DNA from: Atriophallophorus winterbourni
Lineage: Eukaryota > Platyhelminthes > Trematoda > Plagiorchiida > Microphallidae
Assembly: GCA_013407085.1 (NCBI GenBank)
Contig: JACCGJ010013674.1
Location: 62,001-126,000 of the forward strand
Direction of reading: 5' to 3'
DNA: 64,000 nt
Of this stretch, positions 12,452 to 22,654 are shown piece after piece; position 1 is the first letter of the stretch; each line of letters opens with the position of its first letter. The notes under the pieces are model-generated. The model searched no databases and was not told where the DNA came from. It was given only the letters and a program-made list of their open reading frames with translations. Position numbers and translations under genes: made by a program.

Positions 12452-15400
12452 TTAATCCGCATAGTCTGCAAGATTTGCGGGCCACCTGACGGTACGACCG
12501 GAACGAGTTCGGGGACGGATGGGGGGTGAGTATATACATGGTTGGGTAGACTGTGTGGACTGTGATGAATGTTCACTTGGATTTGAGGGACTGGGTGGGG
12601 ATGGAATAACTACAGTCTCAGCAGTGCTTTCAATCGTGGTGGGAACAGCGTCATGTTCGGAAGAGACAACAGACTCAACATAGGCGACTTTGAGACGATC
12701 AATGCTGACGGTGTCGTGCTCACCATTCTTGTCGATGACAAAATACTTTGCATGTCTGCTGATTACTTTGAAAGGGCCAGTGTAGGGAGGTTGAAGAGGT
12801 CTACGAACCTGATCCGTTCTAACAAAAACAAAATCACATGTTCGCAAATCGGCAGGAAGATAAAAAGGACGGGTATTGGAACGGGTAGGAGTTACGCGTA
12901 ATTGACGCATGAATGTTCGTAAACGATTGACGTAATGAGGAATGCTAACGTCAATTGGAACGTCAGGTGATGCGATCAACTCACCTGGGAGACGAAGTGT
13001 CATGCCATATAGTAACTCAGCCGCAGAACAACCAAGATCTTCTTTCACAGACGTACGGATACCGAGAAGAATTAATGGCAAATGCTCTGCCCAATACTCT
13101 GTATTTCCATGAGACATCAACGCAGCCTTCAACTGGCGATGAAATCTTTCCACCAGACCATTAGCACAGGGATGATATGCTGTAGTTCGAATGTGGTTCG
13201 TACCAAGAAGGTTATTTAACTCACGAAACAGGGTTGAATGAAATTGGGATCCACGGTCAGTGGTTATGGTTGATGGAACACCAAAGTTGCTAATCCAGCT
13301 TTGCAGGAAAGTTTTCGCCACCGTTTCCGCACTAATGTCAGGAATAGGAACAGCTATGGGCCAACGGGTGAAACGATCAATACAAGTGAGAATGTATGTA
13401 AAACCATTGGATATAGCCATGGGACCTACCAGATCGATGTGGACATGTTGGAAACGTTCGCGCGGTAGAGGAAATAATCCAGGGGCGCTGATGGTATGAC
13501 GCTGTACTTTGCTGCGTTGACACTGGATGCAAGATTTAGTCCATGATTGAATGTCTTTATGCATACTCGGCCAGATAAAACGCTCGCTGATAAGTTTGCG
13601 AGTAGCGCGGATACCGGGATGAGATAGACCGTGGATTTGATCAAAAACAATTCGTCTGAATGAAGCGGGAACCAAAGGACGGGGTTGGGTAGTAGAAAAA
13701 TCACACAATATATGCAAGTTTGAATTGGGCACAGGAATTTGTCGAACACGAGAAAATGATGATGTGTCGTACTGTTGGAGTTCCGGGTCGTTCTGTTGAG
13801 CAAGGGCTAGCTGCTGTAGATCCAAGGGGGAATGACGGACTGCAGAAATTTCCATACGGGAAAATGCATCAGCAACAGTATTGGACGGTCCAGACAAATA
13901 TTTAATATCACTTGTGAATTGGGAAATAAAGTCCAAATGTCGGATCTCACGAGGTGAATATTTATCTGAAGCAGCAGCAAGGGCAAATGTTAAGGGCTTG
14001 TGATCGGTCCAAACAGTGAAATTGCGACCTTCTAGCAAATGGCGAAAATGACGTATTGCATAATAGATGGCCAACAATTCACGACCAAACGTACTATATC
14101 GTGTCTGAGCTGGTTGGAGACGTCGGGAAAAGAAAGCAAGTGGTTTGGTGATACCGTCGACTTCTTGTTGAAGGACTGCACCGACTGCTTCTTGAGAGGC
14201 GTCTGTGGCGAGTGATAACTCCGCATTGGAACACGTAGACATGTACGTCAGTGAAGTAGCTGCGTTCAAGGCAGATTTTAAACATTCGAACGACTTGATG
14301 GCGTTGTCATTCATCTTAAAATCGCGCTCCTTTCCGCGTAGTAAATCTGTCATTGGCTGTGATACAGCGGCACAATGTGGAATGAACCGCCTATAATAGT
14401 TCACAAGACCGAGAAAACGTCTCAACTGGCGAAGGGAAGTTGGACAGGGATACTCACTGATGGCAGATACTTTTTGTGGTACAGGTTTGATACCAGAGCT
14501 GTCGACAAAATGACCGAGGATTTCCAAGGAAGCAACTCCAAACAAACATTTGTCAGGATTGACAATAATGCCGTAATGTGACAAACGCTGAAAAACTGTA
14601 CGCAGGTGTTCAACGTGTTCTGTAGGAGTGGAACTGGCGATAAGAACATCATCAATGTACACATGAACAAAAGACAAACCTTGAAAAACCTGATCCATGA
14701 ATCTCTGGAATGTTTGAGCAGCATTTCGTAGGCCAAATGGCATTTTTAGAAATTCAAACAAACCGAATGGAGTAGTGATTGCGGTCTTTGGGATGTCTTC
14801 TCCAGCGACGGGTATCTGATGATAGGCACGAACTAGATCCAACTTGGAGAAAACGGATTTGCCGTTAAGAGATAGGGCAAAATCGTGTATGTGGGGGATA
14901 GGATAACGATCAGGGACAGTCACTCGATTTAGTGCACGATAATCACCACATGGGCGCCAGGCGTCCGCTTTGTTCTTTTCAACCATGTGCAGAGGGGTAG
15001 CCCAGGGAGAATGAGAGGGTCGAATGATACCAAGCTCCAACATGTGCTCGAATTCCAATTTGGCAACTTCAAGCTTTTTGGGAGCTAATCTGCGAGGTTT
15101 GTTAAAAATGGGCGGACCGCGGGTCAAAATATGGTGTTTGACATCGTGTTTGACAGGAGTAGTAGAGGATGAAGGTTTAAAAATATCGGAAAATTCTGTC
15201 ACGAGGGAACTGTATGTAGAGGATGTGTCTGGGATAAGCACACGAATTGTTTGTATGGGTGAATAACAGAAAACTCCTAATGTATTAAGCTTTGTTAAAT
15301 TGTCAATGAGCTTACGATTAGCCAAATCAACAGAAAGATTAAAATTAGAAAGGAAGTCTGCACCCAAAATTGGCACTTTTACATCCGCCACAATGAAAAT

Positions 15401-15661
15401 CCACTTAAAATTGCGTCGTAGACCTAGATCTACAGAAATGGAACGCTTACCGTAAGTGGAAATTCGGGTACCATTCGCCGCTCGGAGAGTCAGGGGGGAT
15501 TGGTTCTTGCGGTCTGATATTGTGGGTGGGATAACGCTGACTTCCGCACCAGTGTCGATCAGAAAACGCATACTGGTTGAACCATCGCTGACGTGGAGTA
15601 GACGGCTAGTGGTATTGCCAGACAGAGACGCCGTGTCTACTGCCTGGCGACGAAGTTTCCC
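12452..15661 (-). CDS. pol: pol of the CsRn1-like element (PR-RT-RNaseH-IN)
   Basis: The first Met at 15571 gives 1039 aa, but the frame is open upstream to the frameshift site at 15655-15661, where it joins gag in the -1 frame; translation probably enters there. Domains counted from that Met are: aspartic protease with [12 protein letters not shown] (about 4-15); reverse transcriptase with YIDD (about 305); RNase H with LATDAS (about 455) and WTDHKPL; integrase with a His-His-Cys-Cys finger (about 650-690); a D,D35E core (HIDLVGP about 712, TDRGSQF about 771, NGLVERF about 806); and a GPY/F-like module ([12 protein letters not shown]). No disabling change is visible. Confidence 0.95.
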   Translation of the reverse strand, partial: GKLRRQAVDTASLSGNTTSRLLHVSDGSTSMRFLIDTGAEVSVIPPTISDRKNQSPLTLRAANGTRISTYGKRSISVDLGLRRNFKWIFIVADVKVPILGADFLSNFNLSVDLANRKLIDNLTKLNTLGVFCYSPIQTIRVLIPDTSSTYSSLVTEFSDIFKPSSSTTPVKHDVKHHILTRGPPIFNKPRRLAPKKLEVAKLEFEHMLELGIIRPSHSPWATPLHMVEKNKADAWRPCGDYRALNRVTVPDRYPIPHIHDFALSLNGKSVFSKLDLVRAYHQIPVAGEDIPKTAITTPFGLFEFLKMPFGLRNAAQTFQRFMDQVFQGLSFVHVYIDDVLIASSTPTEHVEHLRTVFQRLSHYGIIVNPDKCLFGVASLEILGHFVDSSGIKPVPQKVSAISEYPCPTSLRQLRRFLGLVNYYRRFIPHCAAVSQPMTDLLRGKERDFKMNDNAIKSFECLKSALNAATSLTYMSTCSNAELSLATDASQEAVGAVLQQEVDGITKPLAFFSRRLQPAQTRYSTFGRELLAIYYAIRHFRHLLEGRNFTVWTDHKPLTFALAAASDKYSPREIRHLDFISQFTSDIKYLSGPSNTVADAFSRMEISAVRHSPLDLQQLALAQQNDPELQQYDTSSFSRVRQIPVPNSNLHILCDFSTTQPRPLVPASFRRIVFDQIHGLSHPGIRATRKLISERFIWPSMHKDIQSWTKSCIQCQRSKVQRHTISAPGLFPLPRERFQHVHIDLVGPMAISNGFTYILTCIDRFTRWPIAVPIPDISAETVAKTFLQSWISNFGVPSTITTDRGSQFHSTLFRELNNLLGTNHIRTTAYHPCANGLVERFHRQLKAALMSHGNTEYWAEHLPLILLGIRTSVKEDLGCSAAELLYGMTLRLPGELIASPDVPIDVSIPHYVNRLRTFMRQLRVTPTRSNTRPFYLPADLRTCDFVFVRTDQVRRPLQPPYTGPFKVISRHAKYFVIDKNGEHDTVSIDRLKVAYVESVVSSEHDAVPTTIESTAETVVIPSPPSPSNPSEHSSQSTQSTQPCIYSPPIRPRTRSGRTVRWPANLADYAD
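15602..15661 (-). promoter_or_regulatory. Programmed -1 frameshift signal (heptamer + predicted pseudoknot)
   Basis: On the element strand the heptamer GGGAAAC (15661-15655) is in the gag frame as G|GGA|AAC, the X-XXY-YYZ form. After a 6-nt spacer comes a stem of 9 bp (15640-15648 with 15617-15625, one G.U) extended by 4 bp past a one-base bulge (15635-15638 with 15626-15629). The 5-nt loop ACGGC (15630-15634) is perfectly complementary to GCCGT at 15602-15606, so an H-type pseudoknot can form. The gag stop is 16 nt after the heptamer. Shifting back one base moves exactly into the pol frame. Confidence 0.88.
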
Positions 15662-16464
15662 TGGTTTTCAGTATCAGTGGTAAAAGTACATGGCGACGTG
15701 CAGTGAATAGCCTTCGCGCCAAATCGACGGTGGTAGTAACAAATCGTAGGTCTATTTGAGCGACTGTTGGATCTGCTTTTAAACCGCTGAGAAGATCTCC
15801 CACGAGAGGTACTCCGGGCACGAGAAAGGTTTTGGATGTGCAAGGAGAATTCATTGAACTGGGATTTCAGGTCAGAAAGTTCTTTCTCAAGGGAATTAGG
15901 AAAATTAGGTGTGGGGTTTGGGGATACACTGGAGATGGACACATTGTGTGCAATGTGATGAACTTCATCTGCCACCTTGGCGAGTCGGTCTAGGCTGGTG
16001 GTATCATCCATGACGGTCAGCACTTTACGGATTTCTTGGGAGAGGCTCTGCAGCCATATTTGTCGCAATACACTGTCGTTAATTTGTTGACCGCCCTGCA
16101 ATTGCTTGAGGTGCCGCAAATGTTGGGAAGGGGAACGGTCACCAAGTTCGGCGCCAGAAAGTAGCTTGCGTAAGTTTTGTTCGTCAGTCGAGCCAATGCG
16201 GGAAATCACAGTTGATTTCAGGACATCGTAAGGATTGATGGACGGACGGGTGTAAATCAGATCAGCAACTTCCTTGGCAACTGAAGGCGGGAGCATGCCA
16301 ACAACACGATTGTACTGTGTTCGTTGCGTCGTGACGCGATATGATTCAAATAGCGCTTCAATTTGTGCAAACCATAAACGAGGATCACTCATATCAAAAG
16401 TGGGTAATGTAAAATGGCATATTTTCTCCTCTGCGACGTCGGTGGATTCACTGTTAGATTTCAT
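15637..16464 (-). CDS. gag: gag of the CsRn1-like element
   Basis: The protein is 275 aa from the ATG at 16464 to the TAG at 15639-15637. The N-terminal region has the capsid-like stretch [12 protein letters not shown] (about 29-40). A basic Ser/Arg-rich segment (about 215-235) is followed by [18 protein letters not shown], which fits C-x2-H-x9-C-x3-C. This differs from the usual retroviral CCHC knuckle and is the motif type reported for the CsRn1 clade. The C-terminus overlaps the start of pol. Confidence 0.93.
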   Translation of the reverse strand: MKSNSESTDVAEEKICHFTLPTFDMSDPRLWFAQIEALFESYRVTTQRTQYNRVVGMLPPSVAKEVADLIYTRPSINPYDVLKSTVISRIGSTDEQNLRKLLSGAELGDRSPSQHLRHLKQLQGGQQINDSVLRQIWLQSLSQEIRKVLTVMDDTTSLDRLAKVADEVHHIAHNVSISSVSPNPTPNFPNSLEKELSDLKSQFNEFSLHIQNLSRARSTSRGRSSQRFKSRSNSRSNRPTICYYHRRFGAKAIHCTSPCTFTTDTENQGNFVARQ

Positions 16465-16531
16465 GTTGATAAAAATAGTGCGCGAAATGAGAAAGCCAAA
16501 TGCGTAAACGGGAATGCGTGAAAAAGTAACC

Positions 16532-16551
16532 CAAATTTGGGCTCACCAATT
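16532..16551 (-). promoter_or_regulatory. Primer-binding region of the CsRn1-like element
   Basis: Just inside the 5' LTR the element strand reads AATTGGTGAGCCCAAATTTG. The TGGTGAGCCC part resembles a site for tRNA-Trp (TGGTGACCCC) with one mismatch over ten bases, then diverges. The position is convincing; the tRNA assignment is weak. Confidence 0.5.
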
Positions 16552-16818
16552 TGTAGCGGTTAATCCAACGGAGATTTCACCACTAACAAAGTACGTCTAT
16601 GGTTATTGAACGCAATAAACCGGAACACAGTTCTCAACGTAACACGACATACAGATCCCAAACAATCAGACGATAGACTTGTCCCAAAGCAGAACACGAG
16701 CGCGGCGTGAATCGTATATTCAAATTGTGTACATATTTAACATGTTTCATTATAACAAAACAAATGACAAAATATGTAGGATTAATGTAATAAAATATAC
16801 CATGATGAAAACACCATA
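16552..16818 (-). repeat. 5' LTR of the CsRn1-like element
   Basis: A 267-bp direct repeat of 12136-12401, followed by GTTG, which also precedes the other LTR. It should carry the element's promoter on the - strand. Confidence 0.95.
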
Positions 16819-17079
16819 GTTGTTGGTCCAAATAACCCACTAGCATGGTTTTGACCCAGGTCAGTGGTCGCTATGCCCACAACATTTCTGTTACCACCCA
16901 GCAACCCAATTCAAATTAAGGCTGTCTAGGACGATTCACACAGCGGTCAACATGAGCAAAAGTACATTACTAACGGGGCTAATGATCAACAAATAATGCA
17001 TAGGCAGACCCGGTATACTCGTTCAGGGCAATGCCATTAAAATAATGGTTAAAAAGTACGCTTGGAAAGAGATAAATTT

Positions 17080-18301
17080 TTATTGATTACAAATTCTGGG
17101 ACGCACCAAATCGACAACAAGTATTTCATCTTCAATCGTCACTCCCACGTTAGATTCTGTTTCTTCAGATACTTCAGTTAATCCTAAAGGGGCAATCATG
17201 TAGGGTGGGATCGGATTGCAGCTGCAGTCGTTCACAAAATCACGAAACTCTATTCGCAATTGATTGAAAGCAGCTGCGGACCGCTTGCTCTCAGCTTGCT
17301 GAAGTAGCGGTTGCCAGGCTGAAACCCCGGAATGATGGACGTAGAACCACTTCATAAACAAGGCACCAGGTTGCTGTAAACATGTTAAGTAATGAAGATG
17401 AACATACTCTTTTGGTAGCATTCCGTATAATGTACACACGACACAGAAACACGTGTGCTGCTGGCATTTCAGCTATCCCTACAGCCTGAGTGGCAGCGCT
17501 GTCATCCATCATGATAGACAGAATGCTAACAGGGTTAGCGAATTTCAAAAACTTTCGTAGGAAAAAAGATATGGACGCTGTGGTCTCCGTCCGCAACCAT
17601 CCGAAGCAAACAGGAATGCCCTTACCGCAGCCATCTACCACAGCAATGACGAATAAGTGGTACTTTTCACGGCAACTTTTGAAAGTTGAGTCAATGCCAA
17701 TGAAATAAGGAAACCGGCGGCAAAGCGTTATCTGTTCATTCGTCATAAATATGAAATAAGTGAGATTGCTCTCAGCATCAGTTTCCATAAAACAACGGCC
17801 GGAGGTATTGAGCTGGGAGCTCAAGTCGTATAAAGAACTTGTGGTTTTGCGACTCGCCAGCAGCTTCCATCGCATGTTTCTTACGTCACATAGCGTGACG
17901 TATTTCCTCATCTGCGTTCGAATATAATTGCATATGTTGAACAACCAAGGGGTTATCGTTGAAATCTCGTCCAGTGAGAGGCGCTTATGAGTCGGTTCGT
18001 ATTTAGCCATTAATGAACTAATGGGATGGTTGTGCTCCAAGGAAACTCGAGAGACACCAAACCTTTCGCTAAGCAACCTTGAGATGAGTATTCTTGACCC
18101 ACATCCGATCTTACGGGATTGCGTTCGACGAATTCCTCGGGAAGATGGCCGGTGTCGCCCAGCTTTTACGCATTCGTAAGTCCGGGATCTGCAAATTATC
18201 AAAGTTAAGCTAACACAAACCTGGCATTTGGTGCTGTGCTCCGAATGTAATACGACGAACCAGTAAGCTTTGAAACCTGGAAATAGCACCTGCTGCTTCA
18301 A
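17080..18301 (-). pseudogene. MULE-like transposase (FAR1/MULE family), frameshifted
   Basis: The main frame, 17291-18301 (336 aa), has an N-terminal zinc-finger-like FAR1 region (Cys residues followed by SLEHNHP) and a MULE transposase core with FPYFIGIDSTFK and SIMMDDSAA, the first two acidic blocks of the DDE fold. It continues in another frame at 17080-17439 (QPGALFMKWFYVHHSGVSAW and on to a stop), so one frameshift lies near 17300-17440. No terminal inverted repeats were found by eye. It is probably a slightly decayed element rather than a host gene. Confidence 0.75.
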
Positions 18302-18340
18302 CTAGGGATTCAAATTGTATGGAGTTGGCAACGGTTCCGA

Positions 18341-18480
18341 AAATTTCTGCAAAAACCTGAACTAGCGAAATCGTTAAAATATGCTGCGTGTAGGCTATGC
18401 AGCGCTTTTTAAATTTCTGCAAAATCCTGAACTAGCGAAATCGTTAAAATATGCTGCGTGTAGGCTATGCAGCGCTTTTT
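18341..18480. repeat. 70-bp tandem duplication
   Basis: Units 18341-18410 and 18411-18480 are identical except for one A/T change (AAAAACCTG versus AAAATCCTG). The array lies just upstream of the MULE-like transposase. Confidence 0.95.
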
Positions 18481-19430
18481 AAAGGACGGTCAGATGCCAT
18501 GATTGGCTTAAAAATAAACGCATTCTGATTCGTGCCCCTTGAACGGATCCTGATTGGTCAGCTAATATATACTTCGGTCCCGTGGAAAGTAATTGTAACG
18601 GACGCCATATTTAGATGAGAGATTCATCAGTAATTCTTGATGTTTGCAATGTTATCTTTTACGTAAACAACATTATTCGAAGTTATTCATGGTTTTTAAT
18701 GGGCTAAAAAGCAACGAGCTTAACTACAATCATAGGATGGTCAACTTTGTAATGTAAGTGTATAAAACACGATAGGAAATTATATTAAGCAGTATATAAG
18801 TGTGATTAAATAAGGCTTGAAGGAGGCGTTTGGACGTGACATTTGCTTCACACATGGCACCCGTCGTTAAAATGATTTGATTTGGGATGTAAATTACATG
18901 TTCTCTCGGGCTGGATACAGATAAATGAAAAGTGGCAAAAGCTTCAGCCGTTTCTGATGCAGTTGTTGTTGGTCCAGCTGACGTGTTCACGGACGCAATT
19001 CCAGGTTTCACCCTAGCTTGATCCTTAACCATATGATAAAGTATTTTGGAGTTGAGCTTCATCACGCGTGATATCTCTTTTTAGAAATGAAACATGTCTT
19101 AGATGACGAATTTGTTTACTTTGTTCCGCAGTAAACAGAATGTTTACAAGGTCTACGATGATGGGTATTGCCACGGGTGTCGTCAAGCAATGTTTCGTAA
19201 ATTTAGCCACTTAGGAAATCGGCTTTTTAGTTTAAATTCGAAGTTTTTTCTTGGGTTCCTGAGGATAAATTAGGAGCTCACTTAGATTGAATTCTTGAGA
19301 CTTGATTTCAGCCGTACTCAAAGCTCATGTACGTTGCTGGTTTCCCGCTGGCACATAATCGCGTTTCAAAGACCATCACTCAAAGCCATAATGTTCATCC
19401 CTCTGACTGTTTTACGAGCATCATTTGTTC
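18481..19430. other. Gene-free stretch
   Basis: I see no recognisable gene. The - strand frames at 18730-19065 and 19025-19210 show no family motif. The sequence is probably old transposon debris. Confidence 0.4.
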
Positions 19431-20190
19431 TTACAGCTTCAGATAGTCAAACTGGATGACGACGCGATCACTTAGTCCCGGTGGACTTTCGTAAGCAACG
19501 TTATCAATGTCGTGTTCATCATTTGTCAGAACGAGATCCATGAGTGAAGGTACATCGGTTCCGCGGTATCGGGTATTAAATGCAATGTGGCTATAAAGAG
19601 GCAGACCGGTCTTTACCAGTTGAATTTGTAAAGGTGTCGTCTTGATGAAAAGAGCGTTCTTCAAGACTCACAAGCACATTTGAAACAGCTGAACCTGTTG
19701 AATGATCTATGAAAAAATGAAGCTTTTATCTGACTGGTATTTCCGTCTGTGGTTTCCGATTTATCGAGACCAATACGGGTGAACTGAGAATTCTGAGCAA
19801 TGACCGTAGTCCCTACTGATGCCTTCATCTTTTATATAAAGAGCTTTAAGCTCAGCATTCGATCATCCAGGTTGCTTTGCTGGACACTTGTTTAGGCAGC
19901 TTATTCTGCGTTTGGTTTAGTTCGACAATTTTCATACACGTAGCATTCATCAGGCATGTTTTCATCATTCAGGAGCGATTCCGTCTCAATTGTCAATGAT
20001 TTTCACATTTCGCGTGACATTTGTTGGAACAGTTGCGACATATGACAGATTTGACCTTACCACTGACGACATTCTTGCATACCACGCATGTTTCGCTCAC
20101 GGAAACTGATCTTACTGTCTCCACCTGAGGACGGCAAAAAGCCAGAAGGCGGTAGTGGTGTGTAAGGGATGGGGATTTGAGCACCACAAA
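19431..20190 (-). mobile_element. Broken CR1-like LINE, 5' region
   Basis: At 20187-19993 the - strand encodes a PHD-like cysteine finger (CVVCKNV, then VICRNCSNKCHAKC). At 19664-19431 it encodes the end of an AP endonuclease domain (RYRGTDVPSLMDLVLTNDE, then PPGLSDRVVIQFDYL). Weak endonuclease-like sequence with stops lies between. This order (finger, then endonuclease) fits a CR1-type element. No reverse transcriptase follows, so the copy is truncated. Confidence 0.7.
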
Positions 20191-20760
20191 ATATAGATCG
20201 TTTCATCTTAACGGGGTCAACCAAACGCACAAATCAGTGCACAAAAATCGATACGACAGGGTTTGGTTTGTGTGCAATTGTGTGGAGTTGACGGAAAGTG
20301 AAGACTTGTAGGAATATTTCGTAACCCGATTTAGCCGTGAATTTGTTAGCCTCCTGCTGAGAATATTGGTGTAAAAATTGATTTTATGTTGAGAATTTTT
20401 TCGAGTAGTTTTCGACAGTGGTAAACACCGATGGGTTGATTTAACAGAAAAAAACAAAAGCGATTCAAATAATCGAACGAACTGCAGAAAATCCACGGGT
20501 GGCGCACACAAAGAACGGCACGTTGTAGATGGATAATTCTTGTATGTGTAGATCCATTGTAGCAAACTTTGAGTTAGATATCCAAAAATCAAACTGATCG
20601 GATAAAAACTATGAAACGTATATCAGAAAATTTCGGAGTTCAAAATAAATCTATCCGCACGTCACGTTGTTTGTGTGAATTTAATTAGTCTCGCATCTTT
20701 TTTAAGACAGGCTGCTACTTCCAAAACAAAGTAATTATTTCAGGATTTTGCTGTATGCTA

Positions 20761-21126
20761 ACTGTTATACAGTTTTGGCATGCTTTTATTATGTCCCGTC
20801 GTCTCCAGGGTCTTTATTCTAGCTAACCAGTTGATTGCTCTTTGATGGTCATCAAAAGTGAGACGAATATCTAGATGTTTAATGTTGGGCCAACGCCCAG
20901 CAACTTCAAGTGCATTCTATAGAAGCGTTTCCCACCTGAAGTAGATCTGAGAGAAGCGCCCGAATGATCGTTTCATCAGCTGAGTTATTCCAACACATGG
21001 GATACTATAAAGTGAATTAATGTGAGACGTTTCAAGTTTATATGGATAAATGGCTCTCTTTATACTGTCATACGTAACATGAAAGTCACAATTATTCGCA
21101 AGCTGCTTGATATCAAGGATACGTTT
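20761..21126 (-). pseudogene. Unidentified coding relic
   Basis: One - strand frame is open for about 120 codons except for a single TAG near 20910. It reads KRILDIKQLANNCDFHVTYD near the start and LDIRLTFDDHQRAINWLARI near the end. The even amino-acid mix looks like real protein. I do not recognise the family; a host exon relic or a transposon protein are both possible. Confidence 0.45.
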
Positions 21127-22650
21127 ATTTCAATGGTCATTTTATTTTCACTGAACTGTCTGGTAGCCCCTATTATGCGCTGCACCAAGGAGGCATAGGT
21201 TTGTTACTGTTAGCAATAATTTTTTAGGTTAAAAATGCTGACCGTTTCTCATCAAGCATCAACGGCAAAAGCTTTGGATTTGAGACAGCTTATCATTTAA
21301 GATCTCGGAGTGTAAATAAAAAGAGGTATTCGAAGCGTGTGGTTTTCACGAAGGTCTTAGTTTTAGTGGTTAAATCTGGTGTATTTGTTTTACTGAGCTC
21401 GGGTGTGCAAGTTTGGTCAAATGACAGCAAAATAGAGTTCGAATATTAGACTAACACTGATCCTTTGCATACAGTCAATTTGGGGCAAACAATCTACATC
21501 GATAACGCTTCAGGTTCGTATAAAGCAATGAAAGGTTATTGTCACAGTCTGTGCTCTGGTATGTCATTCAGACTATTACGAATTCCATATTATGATGCGT
21601 ACTCAGCATACGATCAACTGATGCTACTTTTCAAACGTGGATATTCCAAGATAATTTATGTTGCGGTTTTGTTTTTAAAATGTGTTATTCTCACAGACGC
21701 TCAACGGTGTGCAATGTTTTGAATGGCTTTGCTCATTTTCATTCTCTCTCCTTATTCGATAATTTTCTGGGATAGTTTGACTAAGATGCGCGATGAGCAA
21801 AATTGTTGTTAACTTTGATCCCTGCTCTGGGTTACTTGACAAATATAATCTCCCGATTGTCTTACATAATCACTAGATTAATTGTTGTTTACATTGATAT
21901 TACTAAATCAATTATCTGTCTTACGTTGTAATGGGAATCTGAAGCTTCTTATCTTTCCGAATTGATCGCACGTTTATCGTTGGAAATGAATGCATCGTAC
22001 ACAAGATGTGTTTATAGCGAGCTAGTTCATACAAGAAATTTTTGAAGCTCATTACATTTTAAATTTATTTGAACGTCATAATATATGCCTCATCACAAGT
22101 TTTCTTACTATAATAAAGACACCATCGATTTGAGTTTACTTATTAACAGCAAGCTGTATCTAAATGGGTTACTCGAAAAGATCTTGAAACATGTTTAGGT
22201 ATAATTTAATCTATATAAAGTTCGATTGTAAGGCGTTTTTTGTACACATTTATTTTGTCTCAATCATTTTAAACTTTTCAGCTTCGTATGTTTATTTGCG
22301 AAAACAATTTCCTGCCGCTCGGAGTTGCTCTTCTCATCTCATTTGATATTCGTGCTGCACGCTTAAAATTTTGATTGTCAGTTGTTTAAATATTGTTTGC
22401 CTGATCTAAAAGAACCGATTTAAATTGCAGCCGTGCCTTTTCCTCGGCACTGCAGCGGTGGTATCTGTGATAATAATTTGACGCCTGGACGGATACGGTC
22501 AATCGCCGATCTGGTGAGAATCGCTTCTCAATTGGATTGAAGAATTGTTGTGAGTGGTAACATACCAAATTTTGATGAGCCTAAATACATTTTTACCTTA
22601 GCTTACTCCCCATTATTTTGTTTTGCTGTATATTTTTGTCGCATTTTTAT
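21127..22650. other. Gene-free AT-rich stretch
   Basis: I recognise no gene or repeat family here. The short + strand frame at 21465-21722 has no motif. Confidence 0.4.
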
Positions 22651-22654
22651 CAAT

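Larger units (their letters stand above)
12136..16818 (-). mobile_element. Complete CsRn1-like Ty3/gypsy LTR retrotransposon
   Basis: The 4683-bp element on the - strand has, in its own 5'-3' order: LTR (16552-16818), primer-binding region, gag (16464-15637), -1 frameshift signal, pol (to 12452), polypurine tract and LTR (12136-12401). The LTRs are 267 and 266 bp and differ by two substitutions and one single-base indel. GTTG flanks both sides (12132-12135 and 16819-16822) and is a likely 4-bp target duplication. gag and pol have no internal stops. The gag motif and pol layout match the CsRn1 clade described from liver flukes. It looks recently inserted and possibly autonomous. Confidence 0.95.

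Noticed and set aside
12653..14736. Several + strand and alternate-frame open frames across pol.
   Set aside because: They are antisense or shifted shadows of the intact - strand pol gene and show no motif of their own.
18190..18240. A 32-bp GT...AG segment inside the MULE-like frame looks like a micro-intron.
   Set aside because: Removing it would shift the frame, while the unspliced frame stays open and fits the FAR1-like region.
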